This document shows positions 44,276 to 52,563 of a DNA stretch of 64,000 bases, in pieces (position 1 is the stretch's first letter; every line of letters starts with the position of its first letter). The stretch lies in assembly GCA_016287755.1 (NCBI GenBank), contig JAEEWT010000007.1:62001-126000 (forward strand), given 5' to 3'. Position numbers and translations under genes: made by a program. This stretch comes from Prevotella sp. (GTDB lineage: Bacteria > Bacteroidota > Bacteroidia > Bacteroidales > Bacteroidaceae). The notes beneath the pieces are model-generated. The model had not been told where the DNA came from, ran no database searches, and saw only the letters and a program-made list of their open reading frames with translations.

Positions 44276-45673
44276 TTATGACATTAGTTGCCTTGGATCG
44301 GTGAGCACGCCCGTTACTGCCGCTGCCGCTGCCGTAAGCGGAGAGGCCAAGATGGTACGGGCACCGGGTCCTTGACGACCTTCAAAGTTTCTATTACCTG
44401 TAGAGACGCAGTATTTACCTGCCGGCACCTTGTCATCGTTCATGGCCAGACAAGCGGAGCAGCCAGGTTGACGGATCTCGAAGCCTGCATCAGCAAGGAT
44501 ACGGTCCAGTCCTTCCTCACGGATCTGACGGTCAACCGCCCATGAGCCAGGTACCAACCAGGCCACGACACTCTCTGCCTTCTTCTTGCCCTCCACCAAA
44601 GAGGCAAAGGCACGGAAGTCCTCTATCCTACCATTGGTGCAGGCACCCAGGAAGACATAGTCAATGGGATGTCCTAACAACGACTCCCCGGCGGTCAGTC
44701 CCATGTATCTCAACGATTTCTCGAAACTTGCCTTTCCAGCCTCATCGATGCTTTCCAAAGCAGGCACTTTCTCGGTGATACCTATGCCCATACCCGGATT
44801 GGTTCCGTAGGTGATTCTCGGCTCGATGTCAGCTGCATCAAACGACAGTTCCTTGTCGAACACCGCATCATCACCGCTCTTCAGCGTACGCCAATAGGCC
44901 ACGGCCTTGTCCCATTCTTCACCCTTTGGTGCATACTCACGACCTTTGATATACGCAAAGGTTGTATCATCGGGAGCGATAAAGCCGCCGCGAGCACCCA
45001 TCTCAATGGAGAGGTTACACAGAGTGAGACGTCCTTCCATCGACAGGTTCTCCACCACCTCGCCAGCATATTCCACGAAATAGCCCGTGGCTCCGCTGGT
45101 GGTGAGCTGACTCATCAGGTAGAGGGCTACATCCTTGGCCGTTACACCCTTACCTAATGTCCCGTTGATACTGATGCGCATCGACTTCGGTTTCTGCTGG
45201 AGCACACACTGCGAAGCCAGTACCATCTCCACCTCTGAGGTGCCGATGCCGAAGGCGATAGCCCCCATAGCGCCGTGCGTACTGGTATGTGAGTCGCCGC
45301 AGACAATCGTCATGCCCGGCAGCGAAAGACCTTTCTCTGGTCCCACCACATGGATGATACCGTTATTCTTGTCCATCATACCATAGTGGGTCAATCCGAA
45401 CTCAGCTGCATTCTTAGCCAGCGTATCCACCTGTTTCTTCGATACAGGATCCTCTATCGGCTTGTCCTGATCGTGTGTAGGTGTATTATGGTCGGGCATG
45501 CAGAACACCTGTTGGGGACGGAAACATTTCAGTCCACGCTTCCTTAAACCGTCGAACGCCTGCGGGGTGGTCACCTCATGACAGTAAAGACGGTCGATAT
45601 ACAATTGTGTAGGACCGTCGTCAACAATCTGTACGACGTGCTTGTCCCATATCTTATCAAAAAGGGTATTCAT
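44276..45673 (-). CDS. leuC: 3-isopropylmalate dehydratase, large subunit
   Basis: The 465-residue aconitase-family protein has the three iron-sulfur cluster cysteines in [14 protein letters not shown] and [12 protein letters not shown], plus [26 protein letters not shown], a hallmark of the LeuC type. It needs a [4Fe-4S] cluster and so is oxygen-sensitive, consistent with an anaerobe. It is the second gene of the operon, 12 bp after leuA. Confidence 0.97.
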   Translation of the reverse strand: MNTLFDKIWDKHVVQIVDDGPTQLYIDRLYCHEVTTPQAFDGLRKRGLKCFRPQQVFCMPDHNTPTHDQDKPIEDPVSKKQVDTLAKNAAEFGLTHYGMMDKNNGIIHVVGPEKGLSLPGMTIVCGDSHTSTHGAMGAIAFGIGTSEVEMVLASQCVLQQKPKSMRISINGTLGKGVTAKDVALYLMSQLTTSGATGYFVEYAGEVVENLSMEGRLTLCNLSIEMGARGGFIAPDDTTFAYIKGREYAPKGEEWDKAVAYWRTLKSGDDAVFDKELSFDAADIEPRITYGTNPGMGIGITEKVPALESIDEAGKASFEKSLRYMGLTAGESLLGHPIDYVFLGACTNGRIEDFRAFASLVEGKKKAESVVAWLVPGSWAVDRQIREEGLDRILADAGFEIRQPGCSACLAMNDDKVPAGKYCVSTGNRNFEGRQGPGARTILASPLTAAAAAVTGVLTDPRQLMS

Positions 45674-45685
45674 GATTCTGTCTTT

Positions 45686-47185
45686 TTAATTCCTAAATTT
45701 GTTGATACAGTCGATGTAGGCTTCCACCGAGGCGGTGACGATATCCGTGTTGGCACCGAAGCCATAGTACAGACTACCGTTGTATTCCACCTGCATGTGT
45801 ACCTTACCCATGTCATCGGAGCCCTTCGAGATAGCCTGGATGGTGAATTCCTTCAAGGTCATCTGCTTCAGGATAATCTTCTTCAAGGCCTTAATGGCAG
45901 CGTCTACCGGACCGTTACCCGTAGCGGCCGCCTCGAATTTCTGTCCGCTGATGTCCAATCCGATGCTGGCCACGCTGCGCACGCCCATACCTGTCGTTAC
46001 CTGCAGGTAGTCGAGACGTACGGCATGGTTCTCCGACTGGTCGGCACCTGCCAAGGTGAGGATATCCTCGTCGTTCACCTCTTTCTTCCTGTCGGCCATG
46101 GCGAGGAACTTCTGATAGAGCTTGTCAAGCTTCTGGTCGTCATCAATACTCACGCCCAGCACCTCTAAGCGGTACTTGAGGGCAGCACGACCGCTGCGGG
46201 CGGTGAGTACGATAGAGTTGTCTTCAAGACCGATATCCTTGGGATCGATGATCTCGTAGGTCTGTACGTTCTTCAACACGCCGTCCTGATGAATACCGCT
46301 GGAGTGCGCAAAGGCATTTCGTCCTACGATAGCCTTATTGGGCTGTACAGGCATGTTCATCAATCCTGACACCATACGTGATGTGGGATAGATCTTGGTG
46401 GTGTTGATGTTTGTGTCGATATTCAGTCCTTTGTGACACTTCAGGATCATGGCGATTTCCTCAAGCGAGGTATTACCTGCCCTTTCACCGATACCGTTGA
46501 TGGTTACCTCCACCTGACGGGCACCGTTCATGATACCGCTGAAGGTGTTGGCAGTAGCCATACCGAGGTCATTATGACAATGAGTAGAGATAACGGCTTT
46601 ATCGATTCCGTCCACATGCTCCATCAAATACTTGATCTTGGCTCCGTATTCCTCAGGCAGACAGTAGCCTGTGGTATCGGGGATGTTCACCACTGTGGCA
46701 CCTGCCTTGATAACAGCCTCGATTACCCGTGCCAGGTATTCGTTCTCCGTGCGACCTGCATCCTCGGCATAGAACTCCACGTCCTCCACATATTTCTTTG
46801 CATACTTCACAGCTTCCACTGCCCGTTCAATAATCTCCTCGCGGTTGGAGTTGAACTTATATTTAATATGTGCGTCACTGGTACCGATACCCGTGTGGAT
46901 ACGCTTGCGCTTGGCATACTGCAGACTCTCGGCAGCGATGTCGATATCTTTCTGCACGGCACGTGTCAGTGCGCAGATAGTAGGCCATGTCACCGCCTTG
47001 GAGATTTCAATCACCGAGTTGAAGTCGCCAGGACTGGAAATCGGGAAGCCTGCTTCAATCACATCTACGCCCAACTGTTCCAGTTGCTTGGCCACCTGGA
47101 TCTTCTCTACGGTGTTCAACTGGCACCCTGGTACCTGCTCTCCGTCACGTAATGTCGTGTCGAAAATAAATAACCTGTCACTCAT
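45686..47185 (-). CDS. leuA: 2-isopropylmalate synthase
   Basis: The 499-residue enzyme has [18 protein letters not shown], the His ligands in [15 protein letters not shown], the [16 protein letters not shown] active-site segment and a C-terminal regulatory domain ([21 protein letters not shown]) through which leucine inhibits the enzyme. It condenses 2-ketoisovalerate with acetyl-CoA, the first committed step to leucine. It heads the operon and lies directly after an attenuator with a Leu/Ile-rich leader peptide (47223-47402). Confidence 0.97.
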   Translation of the reverse strand: MSDRLFIFDTTLRDGEQVPGCQLNTVEKIQVAKQLEQLGVDVIEAGFPISSPGDFNSVIEISKAVTWPTICALTRAVQKDIDIAAESLQYAKRKRIHTGIGTSDAHIKYKFNSNREEIIERAVEAVKYAKKYVEDVEFYAEDAGRTENEYLARVIEAVIKAGATVVNIPDTTGYCLPEEYGAKIKYLMEHVDGIDKAVISTHCHNDLGMATANTFSGIMNGARQVEVTINGIGERAGNTSLEEIAMILKCHKGLNIDTNINTTKIYPTSRMVSGLMNMPVQPNKAIVGRNAFAHSSGIHQDGVLKNVQTYEIIDPKDIGLEDNSIVLTARSGRAALKYRLEVLGVSIDDDQKLDKLYQKFLAMADRKKEVNDEDILTLAGADQSENHAVRLDYLQVTTGMGVRSVASIGLDISGQKFEAAATGNGPVDAAIKALKKIILKQMTLKEFTIQAISKGSDDMGKVHMQVEYNGSLYYGFGANTDIVTASVEAYIDCINKFRN

Positions 47186-47222
47186 TGTCTTGTTCTTTGT
47201 TCCTTTTTTATATGATTACCTG

Positions 47223-47263
47223 AAAAACAAAAGACCTTTCACACTGCGGAAGTGGAAAGGTCT
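47223..47263 (-). terminator. Attenuator terminator in the leu leader
   Basis: On the minus strand AGACCTTTCCACTTCCGC pairs with AGTGTGAAAGGTCT and is followed by TTTTGTTTTT. The left arm's CACTTCCGC (47254-47246) is also the partner of the antiterminator arm upstream. It ends about 40 bp before the leuA start. Confidence 0.88.
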
Positions 47264-47311
47264 CAATATCTATCACATTGCATAGTCATATACACACCTA
47301 ATCACTTCCGC
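47246..47311 (-). promoter_or_regulatory. Antiterminator pairing in the leu leader
   Basis: GCGGAAGTG (minus strand, 47311-47303) lies at the end of the leader peptide frame. It is perfectly complementary over 9 bases to CACTTCCGC (47254-47246) inside the terminator. The two structures cannot form together. A ribosome at the leader stop covers the first segment (termination); one stalled at the Leu/Ile codons leaves it free (read-through). Confidence 0.82.
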
Positions 47312-47369
47312 CCGCTCGTTGCAGTCGAATAATAATATTAATAATGTGTAGATTCAGACTCTGCTTCAT
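47298..47369 (-). CDS. leu operon leader peptide, Leu/Ile-rich, 23 residues
   Basis: A 24-codon frame begins about 20 nt after the predicted transcription start and ends at a TAG before the attenuator. It has 3 Leu and 5 Ile codons, eight of 23, most of them in the run SLNLHIINIIIRL. Its position, size, codon content and the placement of its last codons over the antiterminator arm match the classic leader peptides of leu and ilv operons. It would sense charged tRNA-Leu and tRNA-Ile, and the operon feeds both amino acids. The peptide itself has no other expected function. Confidence 0.85.
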   Translation of the reverse strand: MKQSLNLHIINIIIRLQRAGGSD

Positions 47370-47394
47370 TGTCTCTATTTTTATAAATCGGGTG

Positions 47395-47426
47395 CAAAGT
47401 TATGAATAAAACTTGAAACAAACAAA
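47395..47426 (-). promoter_or_regulatory. Promoter of the leu operon
   Basis: TTTG (47426-47423), exactly 20 bp, TAACTTTG (47402-47395) on the minus strand, immediately before the leader peptide. Confidence 0.85.
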
Positions 47427-47525
47427 TAAATCATCACTTTTTTGAGATAAAAAGTTACAATTCATCATTTATACGCAGTAAATCAGTAAACAACGGTAAG
47501 GCAACATCTACTTTTTATCCTACAC

Positions 47526-47990
47526 TCAATACCATCGCAGATGGAGAAGATGCAGTCTATGCTCATAACTGTATTCATAGACATAACCGTGCTGCCAGGC
47601 ATAATAGGCCACGGTGATGGCCTCCTGATCACTAAGCGAGGGATGAATCACCCGGGCATGCAGATCGAAGTCATAGTAGGTAGTGTACATCAACAGACCG
47701 TCCTTCCCTCCCCTTTTATAGATCTGGGTGATTTGTTTATTGGGAGTAAAGGAACAAACCTTCCCTCCGTTCGCTAGATAGGCATTCACTATACCAAAGT
47801 CTTCTAAGCTGAATACCACACAGGAGTCGGGATCGTAGTTTCTCCTACCATCATCTCCATGAATGGCATTAGCAATCGACTGCATAATGGAGTCGCGTAC
47901 CGACGGATCATCATCCGCATGACAGGTCTTTATGGAGAACGCCACGGGCATCAACAGGAGCAACAGGAATAAAGGAAGTAGCTTTTTCAT
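47526..47990 (-). CDS. Small secreted protein, unknown
   Basis: A 154-residue protein with a strong signal peptide (PLFLLLLLMPVAFS, cleavage near residue 25) and two Cys (about 23 and 57) in the early part. The rest is aromatic-rich, with many Tyr and His toward the end (YYAWQHGYVYEYSYEHRLH). I recognise no family. It stands alone, between the leu leader and a repeat-rich gap, with a TATTTTTG box at 48040-48033. Probably exported, possibly specific to this genus. Confidence 0.65.
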   Translation of the reverse strand: MKKLLPLFLLLLLMPVAFSIKTCHADDDPSVRDSIMQSIANAIHGDDGRRNYDPDSCVVFSLEDFGIVNAYLANGGKVCSFTPNKQITQIYKRGGKDGLLMYTTYYDFDLHARVIHPSLSDQEAITVAYYAWQHGYVYEYSYEHRLHLLHLRWY

Positions 47991-48032
47991 TTGTTTACCT
48001 TATTATATTATGCACATTAGCTAACGCTGCGA

Positions 48033-48040
48033 CAAAAATA
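48033..48040 (-). promoter_or_regulatory. -7 box for the small secreted protein
   Basis: TATTTTTG on the minus strand, about 43 bp before the ATG at 47990. The -33 spacing is not ideal. Confidence 0.45.
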
Positions 48041-48157
48041 CAACTTGCCTTAACAAACAACGAAAAAACCAACTGACATTAGTCTGACATTTACTGATTG
48101 GGGCCCAAAGTGAAGGCCAACTTAACAAAAATAGCTCCACTTGTCTTCGCAATAACT

Positions 48158-48284
48158 CCTACAAACTTAGTTAGTGCTTCCAACCAGCCTAGTTTCTACC
48201 ACTTATCAGCCTTATAACACCCAGTTATCAGCCTTATAACTTATCGTAACCAGCCTAGTTGAATGGCGTTATAAGGCTTGTAGG
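48158..48284. repeat. Dispersed palindromic repeat, part 1, copy B
   Basis: Starts with CCTACAAACTTAGTTAG and ends with AAGGCTTGTAGG, an imperfect inverted pair. Inside are CAGCCTAGTTTCTA, two CAGCCTTATAAC words and CAGCCTAGTTGAATGGCGTTATAAGG. AGCCTTATAAC and GTTATAAGGCT are exact complements. It matches copy A at 12451-12553 in order and in most words. Confidence 0.8.
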
Positions 48285-48375
48285 ATTTCGAAGGTAAAGA
48301 ATGTGAATAAAAAATGCTCCGCTAATTCGCCTAATTCACTAATGTTCAACAGGTTGTTGGCGGAGGAATATCCTT

Positions 48376-48445
48376 AAATTCCTCCGCCCCGATTCTTCTG
48401 GTAATCATGTAATTACACTGATAGGCGGAGGAATATGAGTGGATT
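48376..48445. repeat. Dispersed hairpin repeat, part 2, copy B
   Basis: CCTCCGCC (48381-48388) pairs with GGCGGAGG (48424-48431); ATT and AAT extend the stem to 11 bp. The loop matches copy A in 29 of 31 positions. It ends about 95 bp before the RAYT start. Confidence 0.85.
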
Positions 48446-48502
48446 ACTTAAGGCGGGAAGAAAAGTGATGAGAAAAGAAGACTAGCATTTATCTACAAAA
48501 AT

Positions 48503-48534
48503 GTTGTGTGAAGTAAAAAATATGATTACCTTTG
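48503..48534 (+). promoter_or_regulatory. RAYT promoter
   Basis: GTTG (48503-48506), 20 bp, TACCTTTG (48527-48534). The ATG at 48539 is only 4 bp after the box, so either the message is leaderless or the real start is the later ATG at 48596. Confidence 0.7.
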
Positions 48535-48538
48535 CAGT

Positions 48539-49621
48539 ATGGATAAGGAAACCTATGAGAAACAGAAAGCCTTTGCTGGTAAGAAGGTACCTTCAATGAA
48601 CCGACGTTGTGTAGGCCATGATTATCAGAGCCGTCAGATTTACATGATTACGATGGTTACTGAAGGACGACGCCCGCTCTTTGGGCAAGTTGTTGGGCGC
48701 AGCGATGCTGTAGCAGGTGAGGAAACCCCGCATATTGTGTTATCAGAGTTAGGAGAAGCTGTCGTAGAATGCTGGATGGCTACTCACAACCTCTACCCTG
48801 CCGTCAAAGTGATAGCCCTACAAATGATGCCCGACCACTTGCATGGTATCCTTTTTGTAAAGGAAAGAATGGAGCAACACTTGGGGCAGGTAATCAAAGG
48901 CTTCAAGACTGGCTGCAACAAAGCCTACCGAAGAATTATACTTGGACAGGTTGAGTTAATTGCGACACGGTCGCAACAGACAGGACAAGGAGAACCAAGG
49001 CCCAAGGACGACCGCCGCCACGGCCTGCTCTTTGCCCGTGGCTATAACGACCGCCTGCTACTACGTGAAGGCCAGCTTGACACCTGGCTTCACTACCTCG
49101 CTGACAACCCGCGGCGCCTGATGATGAAACGTGAGCATCCCGACCTTTTCCGTGTACAACGAGGAATTGTGGTGAACGGACGGTCGTTCTCTGCGATTGG
49201 CAACCTTTTCCTACTGCAACGCCCCTTCCGACTGCAAGTACAGTGCTCGCGCCGTCTTACTGAGAATGAAATACAGGAAAAGGTGGTTGAGTGTGTAAAC
49301 GCAGCAGCACAGGGTGCTGTTCTTGTATCCCCTTCCATCTCACGTGGTGAGAAGGCTGTCATGCGTGCAGCCTTTGAACGAGGCTATCCTCTCATCTATT
49401 TGCAGGAGAATGGCTTTACTGATTTGGCTAAACCCAACGGTAAGCGCATGGATGCCTGTGCCCGGGGGCAATTGCTCATTCTGGCACCTTGGGAACATCA
49501 CAATGAGCGCACGACCATCAGTCGTAACCAATGCCTCTCATTGAACGACATGGCTCGTATTCTTTGCGAGCCTCTTGATCTTCCACCCTATTGCTGCAAC
49601 GATGATGCTGGTGAAAGGTGA
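48539..49621 (+). CDS. REP-associated tyrosine transposase (Y1 HUH superfamily)
   Basis: A 360-residue protein whose first 205 residues match RAYT/Y1 transposases: YMITMVTEGRRPLFG near 35-49, the HUH metal motif in MMPDHLHGILF (His100 and His102), and GYNDRLLLREGQLDTWLHYLADNPRRLM, with Tyr169 the likely nucleophile. Residues about 240-345 are a C-terminal extension with a Rossmann-like pattern (GAVLVSPSISRGEKAVMRAAF, KRMDACARGQLLILAPW). RAYTs are domesticated single-strand transposases that move REP palindromes and do not cut themselves out as IS200 does. A palindromic repeat lies just upstream. The 3' end overlaps the convergent nhaC gene by 84 bp. A start at 48596 is possible. Confidence 0.85.
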   Translation: MDKETYEKQKAFAGKKVPSMNRRCVGHDYQSRQIYMITMVTEGRRPLFGQVVGRSDAVAGEETPHIVLSELGEAVVECWMATHNLYPAVKVIALQMMPDHLHGILFVKERMEQHLGQVIKGFKTGCNKAYRRIILGQVELIATRSQQTGQGEPRPKDDRRHGLLFARGYNDRLLLREGQLDTWLHYLADNPRRLMMKREHPDLFRVQRGIVVNGRSFSAIGNLFLLQRPFRLQVQCSRRLTENEIQEKVVECVNAAAQGAVLVSPSISRGEKAVMRAAFERGYPLIYLQENGFTDLAKPNGKRMDACARGQLLILAPWEHHNERTTISRNQCLSLNDMARILCEPLDLPPYCCNDDAGER

Positions 49622-50974
49622 GAGGATATTGAAGAAACAGTATGGGAGGTAAGTAAGGGTGGAAACACCCAAGACGGTGCTCTGCGTGAGTCCGCAGGTG
49701 TTCCAAGGAACGAGTACAGAGGTGACCGTAGCACCATCCTCGCAGGTACGACTGAGCAGTCGCGATTCATATCCCTGCTCCTGATAGGTATCTTTGAAGA
49801 TGGAACTGGAGAGCATGATAGACAGGTATTGATCGGCCATGGCGATGTTACAGAACAAGCAGGTGCAGATGGTGGACGACACCAGTGAGGCGGTACCCTT
49901 CACAAAACGCAGCACATGACGCATGAGGTCTTTGAGCTGACCAGTGGCTGTCACGGCACCGCCGAAGGTCTGGGCACAGATGATCAGCCAGATGGTTGGC
50001 ATCATACCAGCCATGCCGCTGGTATGGACGAGCTCGTTGAGCATAGGTACTCCAGTTTCTATCTGGTTGTCGCCATAACAAGCCTGCATGACACCCCTAT
50101 AGGCAGAGATGAACCCTTCGTTGGCATCGGTGTTCACCTGATGTACCAAGCCTGGCTGGAACAGTACGGCCACCACGGCAGCCAATAGGATAGCCACGAA
50201 CAAGACCACCATGGAGGGCCATCGACGGGCAATCATCACACCGGTGAGAACAGGTACCAACAGCAGCCATGGAGAGATGACGAACGTGTGTTGTATGCCA
50301 TCCATGAACTCCATTACATTACCACTCCCTGACACATCCATGGTGAGTCCGGCCACGAAGAAAACGAGTATGGAGACACAGAACGTGGGAACGGTGGTAT
50401 AGAGCATATAGCGGATATGGGTAAACAGCGGTGTGCCCGAAACGCTGGAGGCCAACACGGTGGTATCTGACAGCGGTGACAGCTTATCACCGAAATAGGC
50501 ACCCGTAATAATGGAACCTGCAATCCAGCCATCGGCAAAGCCATGTGCCTTACCAATACCCATCAACGCCACACCGATGGTGGCAACGGTAGTCCACGAC
50601 GAGCCAATCATCAGACTGACCAAGGCACATAGCAGACTGCTGCTTACCAGGAACCACTCCGGCTGAATAATCTGCATGCCATAGTAGATCATGGTGGGAA
50701 CAATACCCGACACCATCCACGTACCACCGATGGCACCAATCAACAATAAGATAATGATGGCAGGAGTACAACTGGAGATCTTTGCACTGAACTCCTCTTC
50801 CAGATTCTCCCAGTCAAGCTTCTTCGAGAGATAGCCCACCAGTACACTCACGGCGGCAGCTATCAACAGGGACACCTGACTGGCACCATCCAATGTTGCG
50901 TTACCGAAAACGGCAACGCAACACGTGATGAGTAGAATCAGCACCAGAAATGGTATGAACGGAAGAATCCCCAA
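49538..50974 (-). CDS. nhaC: NhaC-family Na+/H+ antiporter
   Basis: A 478-residue membrane protein with about 12 hydrophobic segments. IGGTWMVSGIVPTMIYYG, GSSWTTVATIGVALMGIG and GAYFGDKLSPLSDTTVLASS are signature segments of the NhaC/ion transporter superfamily. It should exchange Na+ for H+ (or possibly malate/lactate, as in MleN). The C-terminus (FFNILSPFTSIIVAAIGWKIKRL) looks complete, so the 84-bp overlap with the RAYT gene has not removed it. It follows the POT gene by 42 bp. Confidence 0.92.
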   Translation of the reverse strand: MGILPFIPFLVLILLITCCVAVFGNATLDGASQVSLLIAAAVSVLVGYLSKKLDWENLEEEFSAKISSCTPAIIILLLIGAIGGTWMVSGIVPTMIYYGMQIIQPEWFLVSSSLLCALVSLMIGSSWTTVATIGVALMGIGKAHGFADGWIAGSIITGAYFGDKLSPLSDTTVLASSVSGTPLFTHIRYMLYTTVPTFCVSILVFFVAGLTMDVSGSGNVMEFMDGIQHTFVISPWLLLVPVLTGVMIARRWPSMVVLFVAILLAAVVAVLFQPGLVHQVNTDANEGFISAYRGVMQACYGDNQIETGVPMLNELVHTSGMAGMMPTIWLIICAQTFGGAVTATGQLKDLMRHVLRFVKGTASLVSSTICTCLFCNIAMADQYLSIMLSSSIFKDTYQEQGYESRLLSRTCEDGATVTSVLVPWNTCGLTQSTVLGVSTLTYLPYCFFNILSPFTSIIVAAIGWKIKRLAKNTSHVVQ

Positions 50975-50997
50975 TTCTCAATTATCAATTTTCAATT

Positions 50998-51018
50998 AAC
51001 AATCGTTCTGCGATTGTT
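50998..51018 (-). terminator. Stem-loop over the POT stop codon
   Basis: AACAATCG and CGATTGTT form a perfect 8-bp stem with loop TTCTG, overlapping the TAA at 51017. Short CAATT repeats follow. No T-run follows on the minus strand, so it may be an mRNA stabiliser rather than a terminator. Confidence 0.5.
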
Positions 51019-52546
51019 ACGCAACTTTTTCCAAACGTTTCATCATGGCGAACATGAAGATGGCGGCTACAAGACATACGCCGAGGAAGACGCTCCAGCA
51101 TACCCAGAGAGGTACGGCACCCCACAGCAGACCGCCAACGACGACGAGCTGGTTACCTATAGCTGTGGCCACAAACCAGCCACCCATCATCATTCCCTTA
51201 TACTTGGGAGGAGCAACCTTCGACACGAATGAGATACCCATCGGTGAAAGCAACAGCTCACCAAAGGTAAGTACCAGATAAACCATGATGAGCAGGTTGG
51301 GTGTTACGTCGGCCACATGCACAGCCACAGGATTACCGTCGGCACCCATCTCTGTCTGAGGAAGGGGAAGACCATACGAAGCGAATGCCATCAGGGCGTA
51401 AGCAATAGCGGCAACAACCATACCATAAGCAATCTTACGGGGAGCAGAAGGTTCCTTTCCCTTCGCTGCCAGCGAACTGAAGATGGCCATCGACACAGGG
51501 GTGAGGGCTACCACATAGAAGGGATTGAACTGCTGGAAAATAGGAGCAGACACCGAGATAGAACCATCGGGATTATACTGTAGGCAAAGGAAAGCAATGG
51601 CTACAACAATCACAATGGCTGAGATGATCTTGGCCTTGGATGTCTTAGACTGGAACAGGGAGAACAGCGCGTAAACAATGAAGATGACTGCCACCAGGTT
51701 CCACACGTTGAAGCACATGGCTTGCAGACCGTCAGCCGACTGTGCCGTAAACTCATCGGCAAAATAGGTCAGCGACAGACCGTTCTGGTGGAAGGCCATC
51801 CAGAAGAAGATGACCACGGCGAACACCAGGCACAAGGCCACGATTCGCTGCTTGGTTTCTTCTTTTGACAACTCTTCAACAGGCGCAGCATCTACGGCAG
51901 CAGCCTTCTTGGCTCCTCCCTCTGTGTGACGGAAGGTAGAGCGGAAGATATAGTAAATGGCTATTGAGAGAATCAGCGATGCACAGGCTACAGCAAACGA
52001 GAAATGGTAAGCATCGTTCGATGAATAGCCCAAGGTGTTCTCGGCATACTCCTTGATCTTGATGGCTGCAGTGGGTGCAAATAGGGCACCAATATTGATG
52101 GCCATGTAGAAGATGGAGAAGCCGGCATCTCGTTTTCCAGCGAACTGAGAATCGTTGTAGAGATCGCCCACCATCACCTGGAGATTACCCTTGAACAGAC
52201 CGGTACCAAAGCCGATGAGCAACAAAGCTGCCAGCATCACGACAAGAGCAACCTTGTCACCGCCCAGGGGTACCGATAGGAGCAGATAACCGCAGAACAT
52301 GATGATGATACCTGTGGTCACCATTCGACCAAAGCCGAACTTATCGGCCATGATACCACCAATAAGGGGGAAGAAATACACTAACATAAGGAAAGCACTG
52401 TAGATAGTACCAGCAAGAGCGGGTGACAATCCATAGTTAGCTCTCAGGAACAGGGCGAAAACGGCCAGCATGGTATAATAGCCGAAACGTTCGCCAGTGT
52501 TGGCCAATGCCAACGCATAAAGACCTTTAGGTTGACCTTCAAACAT
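51017..52546 (-). CDS. POT-family proton-dependent peptide transporter
   Basis: A 509-residue MFS protein. NTGERFGYYTMLAVFALFL carries the POT ERFxYY motif of helix 1 and GGIMADKFGFGRM the loop motif; about 12-14 membrane segments follow. It should import di- and tripeptides with protons across the inner membrane. It is the third gene of a run from the LysM protein and the beta-barrel protein (17-bp gap), so it may be co-transcribed with them. Peptide uptake fits an amino-acid-fermenting gut or oral anaerobe. Confidence 0.9.
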   Translation of the reverse strand: MFEGQPKGLYALALANTGERFGYYTMLAVFALFLRANYGLSPALAGTIYSAFLMLVYFFPLIGGIMADKFGFGRMVTTGIIIMFCGYLLLSVPLGGDKVALVVMLAALLLIGFGTGLFKGNLQVMVGDLYNDSQFAGKRDAGFSIFYMAINIGALFAPTAAIKIKEYAENTLGYSSNDAYHFSFAVACASLILSIAIYYIFRSTFRHTEGGAKKAAAVDAAPVEELSKEETKQRIVALCLVFAVVIFFWMAFHQNGLSLTYFADEFTAQSADGLQAMCFNVWNLVAVIFIVYALFSLFQSKTSKAKIISAIVIVVAIAFLCLQYNPDGSISVSAPIFQQFNPFYVVALTPVSMAIFSSLAAKGKEPSAPRKIAYGMVVAAIAYALMAFASYGLPLPQTEMGADGNPVAVHVADVTPNLLIMVYLVLTFGELLLSPMGISFVSKVAPPKYKGMMMGGWFVATAIGNQLVVVGGLLWGAVPLWVCWSVFLGVCLVAAIFMFAMMKRLEKVA

Positions 52547-52563
52547 AGTTGTAATTATTTAAG

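Larger units (their letters stand above)
47186..47525. other. Leader region of the leu operon and flanking gap
   Basis: The first 220 bases hold the promoter, leader peptide, antiterminator and terminator of the leu operon on the minus strand. The last 100 bases (47427-47525) before the small secreted protein gene show nothing further that I can support. Confidence 0.75.
47991..48538. other. Intergenic region with repeat copy B upstream of the RAYT gene
   Basis: A 548-bp gap without a gene. It contains both parts of the dispersed palindromic repeat (48158-48284 and 48376-48445), an extra CGGAGGAATATCCTT word between them at 48361, and the RAYT promoter at 48503-48534. Confidence 0.8.

Noticed and set aside
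47223..47426. T-box or small-molecule riboswitch before leuA
   Set aside because: No T-box sequence or stem I pattern is present, and the leader contains a good peptide frame with the classic alternative pairing.
48539..49621. IS200/IS605 insertion sequence
   Set aside because: The HUH/Tyr domain is related, but the protein is much longer than IS200 TnpA, there is no TnpB gene, and the flanking palindromes are of the REP type.
50998..51018. Intrinsic terminator separating POT and nhaC
   Set aside because: The stem is perfect but no T-run follows on the minus strand, so I list it only as a stem-loop with low confidence.
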